64,000 nucleotides of DNA, from assembly GCF_022458985.1 (NCBI RefSeq), contig NC_061779.1:12226501-12290500 (forward strand), written 5' to 3'. A model generated the notes under the pieces. The model had not been told where the DNA came from and made no database searches. It saw only the letters and a program-made list of their open reading frames with translations. Positions 60,301-64,000 of the stretch are shown piece after piece. The stretch comes from Mugil cephalus. Lineage: Eukaryota; Chordata; Actinopteri; Mugiliformes; Mugilidae. The stretch's first letter is position 1. Each line of letters opens with the position of its first letter. The translations under genes were made by a program, and so were the position numbers.

Positions 60301-63274
60301 GAGCAATAAGTACGTGTGAGTGTCTCGGTGGTCGGTCAGTAGCCAGGGATGCCATTAACACCATTAACACCCTGTGAGACGAGGCTGAGTGCCAGAGATC
60401 AAGGCCCTAAACAACGCTGGGGGTCAGAGGTGAGGTAAGAAAGGCTTTCACAGATAACCCGGTGGGTGGGGAACTCTTGTACAGAAAGGCAGAAATAAAC
60501 ACAGGACAGGATGTAAAACGCTGAAAGACTTACTGTCTCCAGACTGTACTAAGCTGGACAATAGGAATCATAAAAACAGACACATAGAGAAAGGAAGGTT
60601 TCTTCAAAGGTGACTTATTTGTATAACACACTCTTCTTGGAGTTATATAGTACAGTAAATTTCATTGTAAAGTGAACTGAAGGCTGTGCAGAAGACAGTT
60701 TAGTTCAAGGTGCAGATAAATCAGTGGGAGAAACATCTCACCTTCCTGGGCTTAATTTTGTCCTGGTGATCATACTGAAAGATGCCTTTATAGCTCAGAC
60801 CCAGCCACCATGGGATCCCCTGCTTGTCCTACAACAAACAACAAATACATCTCAAAAAGGAAGGGGAAGGAAAAAGACGGCCAGAGACAAAGGCAGAAAA
60901 ACTGCACAAATGAAACGGTATGAATTTGAGTTCTTGCGGATTCAGGGGGAACAAAAAATGCGCGTGTTGCATGTGAGCATGTGAAAAAAAAGGAAAGGCA
61001 GAGTAGTAAAACTGTACCTTTACAGCGTAGTAATGTACTCCATATGTGGGCAGAGACTCTACAATGCTCATATAACTGTGAGGAGCAGAAAGACACACAT
61101 GTAAGAGCTAGAGAGGAGAACGGTTTCCATACAGTGGACAACTAAAGACATAAACACACACTTACTTTACAATAGCCTGCCCCCTAGACTGCCCACTGAG
61201 CTTCTTGTAATGTTCTATGACCCGGTCTTCACTGTAGGAGAGTGCAATAAAGAGAAAAATTATTAAGACAGAGATAAACATCAAGCTTGTACGATGTTCA
61301 TATGGTTGTCTGGACAACTGACTCACCAGTAGGCCAGAGATGGATGCTCCTTTAGGGCCTGGGTGGGCAGGGCAGGCAGCTTTTTCAGGTCAGACCTCGT
61401 TGCATCGTTACTGAGGTGGGACAAAAAAACACTTGGTCAAAACTGTGTCTGCAAGAGTAATGATTCTCTTCTGTAGGCCTAACAGTAAAAACTAGAGAAA
61501 TACCATTTAACTGTGCAAATAGGGACACTTAAAATATATCACGTACATTTTCAGTCAAGCAAAACTGAATATTTTCCAGAGGAGTCTTAGAATTAACTTT
61601 GGAAAACTGAGAAGAGCCAGAGGAGTGAATGCAGATGGCCTGACTACTCTCAGAGACTGTATCTGAACAGCTGCAGAGACACTGACAGCTGATCAAAGGA
61701 GAGGACGGAGGGACGGAACTACAAACAAAAGCTAAATAAAGGATGATAAAAGGAGATTAAAAAAAAAACAGAGATGTTGCAAGAAAGAATTAAGACTGAG
61801 ACAGAGTAAATGATACAGGGAACCATGCAGAGAGCTAAAAGAAACTTGGCCCTGGTTTCAGTTTTCAGACCTCCAGTGGCAGGAGGTCTTAATACCCCAC
61901 TCTAATCCTCTATCCTCTCTGCATCCTCTGCCAAGGCCCCAGAAGATTGGGGAAAGCCCTGGGAACATGAAAACCTATGAGCTAAAGCCTTGGAAGAGAT
62001 CCCATCCACCCGGCCTGTCTGTGCTTCAATATGTGAATGCAGCTGTGTACATTGGGCGCACCCAATAAATCATTTTTATTTAAATCATTTTAAATGTATG
62101 AGAAATTCAACATTACTGTTTCTGTGTAGCGTTTAGAGGAGGGAGGCATGTGAGTGTGGGAGGAAGGGGTAAGGAAAGGGAGAAGAAGGTGAAAGGAATG
62201 TCTCAAGAGTGTGTCACATTCCGGCCCTCTGCAGGATGTTGTGTTTATTTACTCCTTTCACCGGCGGAAATGAGGTCAGAGGTGACGGCTGCTTCAGTCT
62301 GTTACCCGAGCTACGGCAAAGGGATGAGGGTTCACATGTGTTCAGACCAAGGGCACACAGATGAAGAGCACATGCGAAGAGCTAGTATGAAACATGTCTG
62401 GAAAGCTTCATAGCTATAGTGTTTAGCTAATGTAAGCAGCACTGGTCACAAGGAGTGAATCAAACTGGTGTTGGCAGGAACAAAGCAGTGAAGGATTTAT
62501 ATCGAGCAGAAACAAAGGCGGCTGTCAATGATGCACCTCAGTGCTGAGGGTGAGCAGAGGAGCAGACAAACCACAACATAACCTCTCTATTGTGCCTCTC
62601 TCTTCTGAATCAACCAAAACAACTGCAGTAACAATACGAACAAGGGAGAGGTTGGTGGAAAAAAAAAAAAAAACCTTGAAAACATGGATGAAGAGTGGTA
62701 AGACTTTGGTGTTATTTAATTAATGGCATTTATGTAGTTTGCAACATAAAAGCTTCTGTTTGATCGGTTCATCCCACATCCAGCGAACTAGTAACAAACT
62801 GCTTTGTTAGTTTTGAAGCTGTGTAGCAAGATACAATACAAGATGCAATTCTCAGATTGCTTTGCATGAAAACAACAAGTGCTGTATAATTTTAATGACT
62901 GCTTCAACAATGTAAGAGTTCTCAGTTTGAGATGAGTCATAAATGTACTGATATCCCACTGCACACTTCGTTTAAATAATCTCTCATAAAGGTAAACGGG
63001 CCAAGGACTCCCAAACTGACATACATTATTATCATTTTGTATTCAATATTAAGCTATCCTTTATCACTTTACTAAAATGCGTTGGATTAGTGTTAATGTG
63101 TTTTTAAATAAATTTAAATTTGTGGGGGGAAATAAAAAAAAATACAAAAATGTCTAATCAACCAAAGATTTTGCAACGCCCCTGCAGTACCTCCGCAGAC
63201 CCTTTAGGGGTCACGGACTGCATTAAAGGATTAGGAGTGCACTTCACTTACCTAGTGAAATCACCTTTAGCCTC
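48017..63274 (-). CDS. frmd4a: FERM domain-containing protein 4A, 3' eighteen coding exons (5' end beyond window)
   Basis: A scaffold that ties Par-3 to cytohesin/Arf6 signalling in epithelial polarity. Exons, right to left: 63274-63252, 61410-61327, 61231-61166, 61075-61018, 60828-60742, 56558-56482, 55579-55441, 55312-55171, 53598-53465, 53379-53257, 51948-51717, 51581-51525, 51419-51182, 50945-50793, 50600-50280, 50173-49596, 48638-48536, 48086-48017. They code 894 residues with consistent phases and a stop at 48017. The end of FERM F2 (LKKLPALPTQALKEHP) and the F3 lobe (SYMSIVESLPTYGVHYYAVK, WYACPALIKSIWAMAIS) come first. Next is the cytohesin-binding coiled-coil region (KKDMLAALRARQEALEETL, ELERLEREFAIQSQITEAA), then a serine/proline-rich tail with KSPIKPKMWSESSLDEPYE and a Gly-rich tract. 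The frame ends SPPQPSSDA. About 150-190 N-terminal residues are missing off the right edge. FRMD4B is the main alternative; the tail motifs favour FRMD4A. Confidence 0.92.
48830..48902 (+). tRNA. tRNA-Met (CAT), elongator, copy 1
   Basis: A 73-base cloverleaf without intron. The acceptor stem GCCTTGT pairs with ACAGGGC (one G-T), followed by discriminator A. The A-box region is TTGGCGCAGTTGG, the anticodon loop CTCATAA and the B-box AGTTCGAGCCT. The sequence matches the vertebrate elongator tRNA-Met and not the initiator form (no AGCAGAGTGG start). A T-run (TTTT, 48907-48910) follows as a Pol III terminator. It is antisense in the frmd4a intron between 48638 and 49596. Confidence 0.93.
49046..49088 (+). 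pseudogene. Decayed partial tRNA-Met copy
   Basis: The 3' half only: ATCATCTAAAGTTTGTGAGT then TCAAACCTCACACAGGGTA. This corresponds to the anticodon arm through acceptor end of the flanking tRNA-Met genes, with several substitutions. No 5' half or intact A-box is visible, so it is not expected to be functional. Confidence 0.7.
49229..49250 (+). pseudogene. Possible second tRNA-Met 3' relic
   Basis: TGTTCAAGACTCACAGAGGG resembles the T-arm and acceptor end (GAGTTCGAGCCTCACACAGGG) at lower similarity, and a T-run follows at 49257-49262. It is too short and diverged to be certain. Confidence 0.35.
49414..49448. repeat. (GTCAT)7 microsatellite
   Basis: Seven head-to-tail GTCAT pentamers, ending 37 bases before the second tRNA-Met gene. 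Confidence 0.95.
49486..49558 (+). tRNA. tRNA-Met (CAT), elongator, copy 2
   Basis: Differs from copy 1 by one base (TAGGCAG instead of TTGGCAG in the D-loop region). It has the same acceptor pairing, CTCATAA anticodon loop and B-box AGTTCGAGCCT. A TTTTT terminator lies at about 49563-49567. It is antisense, 37 bases from the frmd4a exon boundary at 49596. Confidence 0.93.
51949..53256 (-). other. frmd4a intron, nothing further seen
   Basis: An intron between the exons at 53379-53257 and 51948-51717. No repeat or embedded gene is recognised. Confidence 0.5.
53599..55170 (-). other. frmd4a intron with microsatellite
   Basis: A 1.6-kb intron. Apart from the (GT)n run it shows no coding or structured element that I can support. 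Confidence 0.5.
54921..54967. repeat. (GT)23 microsatellite
   Basis: An uninterrupted GT run of 47 bases in an frmd4a intron. The cysteine/valine and threonine/histidine ORFs across it are artefacts. Confidence 0.98.
56559..60741 (-). other. Large frmd4a intron
   Basis: A 4.2-kb intron. Its left part (56600-57210) is GC/purine-rich and contains TATAAAAG at 56948-56955 (plus strand) and a minus-strand open frame from 56832, which could mark an internal promoter. The rest is unremarkable apart from the CA run at 57304-57365 and a 14-base T run at about 60065-60078. Confidence 0.45.
57304..57365. repeat. (CA)n microsatellite with CG interruptions
   Basis: About 62 bases of CA repeat, interrupted by three CG steps in its left half, in the large frmd4a intron. 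Confidence 0.97.
61411..63251 (-). other. frmd4a intron
   Basis: A 1.8-kb intron between the 23-base microexon and the next exon. No further exon in the expected phase or identifiable repeat is seen. Confidence 0.5.
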
Positions 63275-63759
63275 CTGTGAAACAAAAGGGAAAACAGAGT
63301 GAGGACGTAGGACAACTTACATACAACAAAGTATATGGATGTGTAAGCACTGAGCGGTGACCATAAAATGCACGTTTATGTTTTGTTTGCACAGGTGAAC
63401 GCACAATGAAAACTGCACTGCTGGAATCAGAGGGAAACATTAAACCTGCAAGTGGAGTACAAACCTCAGAGCAGATACCTGATACTGTACATCTGCACCT
63501 GCAACCAGGGGTCAAACACACACACACACACAAACCACTCAGCCAAGTCTATGTGTAACATGACCTCGCAGAGTCGTGGTTAATGGACCAACTCTGAGAA
63601 AGGGACAGAAAAGACAGAGGAGTGGAGGAGAAGTAAAGTTTTTCCCTGTTGCCCTGTGTTCTATTAGAGTTGACGGCAGCACGTCTTGTCTGCTATTAAA
63701 CTGGCGGACGAGAGTTCTGTTACCAGCAAAGACAGCCAAGCTTTTTTAAGGATTTCAAA

Positions 63760-63890
63760 CATCCCAGCGTCACTGCGGATTAATAACAGAATGATGACCG
63801 CATTAGATTAATGAGAGTTTAATCACTTGACAATTGCCGCAGTGTATGATGTGAGTTTAATCGTCATCAATTAGGATCAAAGGCTGGTGG
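63760..63890. promoter_or_regulatory. Candidate conserved element with clustered homeodomain-type motifs
   Basis: A dense set of TTAAT/ATTAG cores in frmd4a intronic DNA: GGATTAATAAC, GCATTAGATTAATGAG, GTTTAATCAC, GTTTAATCG and TCAATTAGGATC. There is an exact 10-base repeat GAGTTTAATC at 63815-63824 and 63853-63862. Such clusters are typical of developmental enhancers. This is inference without a comparative alignment. Confidence 0.3.
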
Positions 63891-63968
63891 AGATATTTTG
63901 GGGGAAAACTAAAAATGGTTTCAGAATTGTTTCATGGCAGAGTAACAGCCACTGGAATGACCGCCAGT

Positions 63969-63969
<1 letters not shown>

Positions 63970-64000
<31 letters not shown>
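63970..64000. repeat. (CA)n microsatellite at the window edge
   Basis: A CA run of at least 31 bases that continues past the right edge. Confidence 0.95.

Noticed and set aside
1-64000. CRISPR arrays, operons, integrons or phage-type systems
   Set aside because: All coding evidence is vertebrate and spliced. I saw no array of regularly spaced repeats and no prokaryotic gene layout.

Overview
The window looks like teleost fish nuclear DNA. Its genes are vertebrate and intron-rich, with GT/AG junctions that I traced by hand and whose phases add up. It also carries fish-type Tc1/mariner remnants, LINE 3' ends and (CA)n/(GT)n microsatellites. I recognise no virus-derived element and nothing prokaryotic. 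Gene names rest on remembered vertebrate protein sequences, not on a search.

Layout. (1) 111-5444, minus: complete neto2 CDS (two CUB domains, LDLa, one TM segment; 555 aa). (2) 5445-13440: about 8 kb without a convincing gene, holding a decayed Tc1-like copy. (3) 13551-14605, plus: cyren, a small Ku-binding regulator of end joining, followed by a LINE-like 3' tail. (4) 15840-16376, minus: a four-TM protein, possibly tmem140. A CpG-rich interval near 16.9-17.05 kb separates it from (5) 17953-18870, plus: an unrecognised N-myristoylation-type, acidic, Pro/Glu-rich protein. (6) 21292-28917, minus: complete 19-exon terb1 (meiotic telomere attachment). (7) A head-to-head intergenic interval with a LINE 3' fragment, then (8) 31499-34338, plus: a pyruvate dehydrogenase phosphatase, pdp2-like, in eight coding exons. 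(9) 35626-40394, plus: a classical E-cadherin-type cadherin with a very short prosegment. (10) 41611-42791, plus: a tmem253-like four-TM protein. (11) 48017 to the right edge, minus: the 3' eighteen coding exons of frmd4a. Two intact elongator tRNA-Met(CAT) genes and decayed partial copies lie antisense in one of its introns.

The order terb1 - pdp2 - cadherin matches, as I recall, human 16q22 (TERB1, NAE1, CA7, PDP2, CDH16), so it is probably a retained ancestral block. The genes do not form a pathway. They cover synaptic receptor modulation, DNA repair, meiosis, mitochondrial metabolism, cell adhesion and epithelial polarity. I see no clearly new molecular system. The items most worth a second look are the tRNA-Met cluster, the stub-prosegment cadherin, the unnamed acidic myristoyl protein, the split pdp2 coding region and the 23-base frmd4a microexon.
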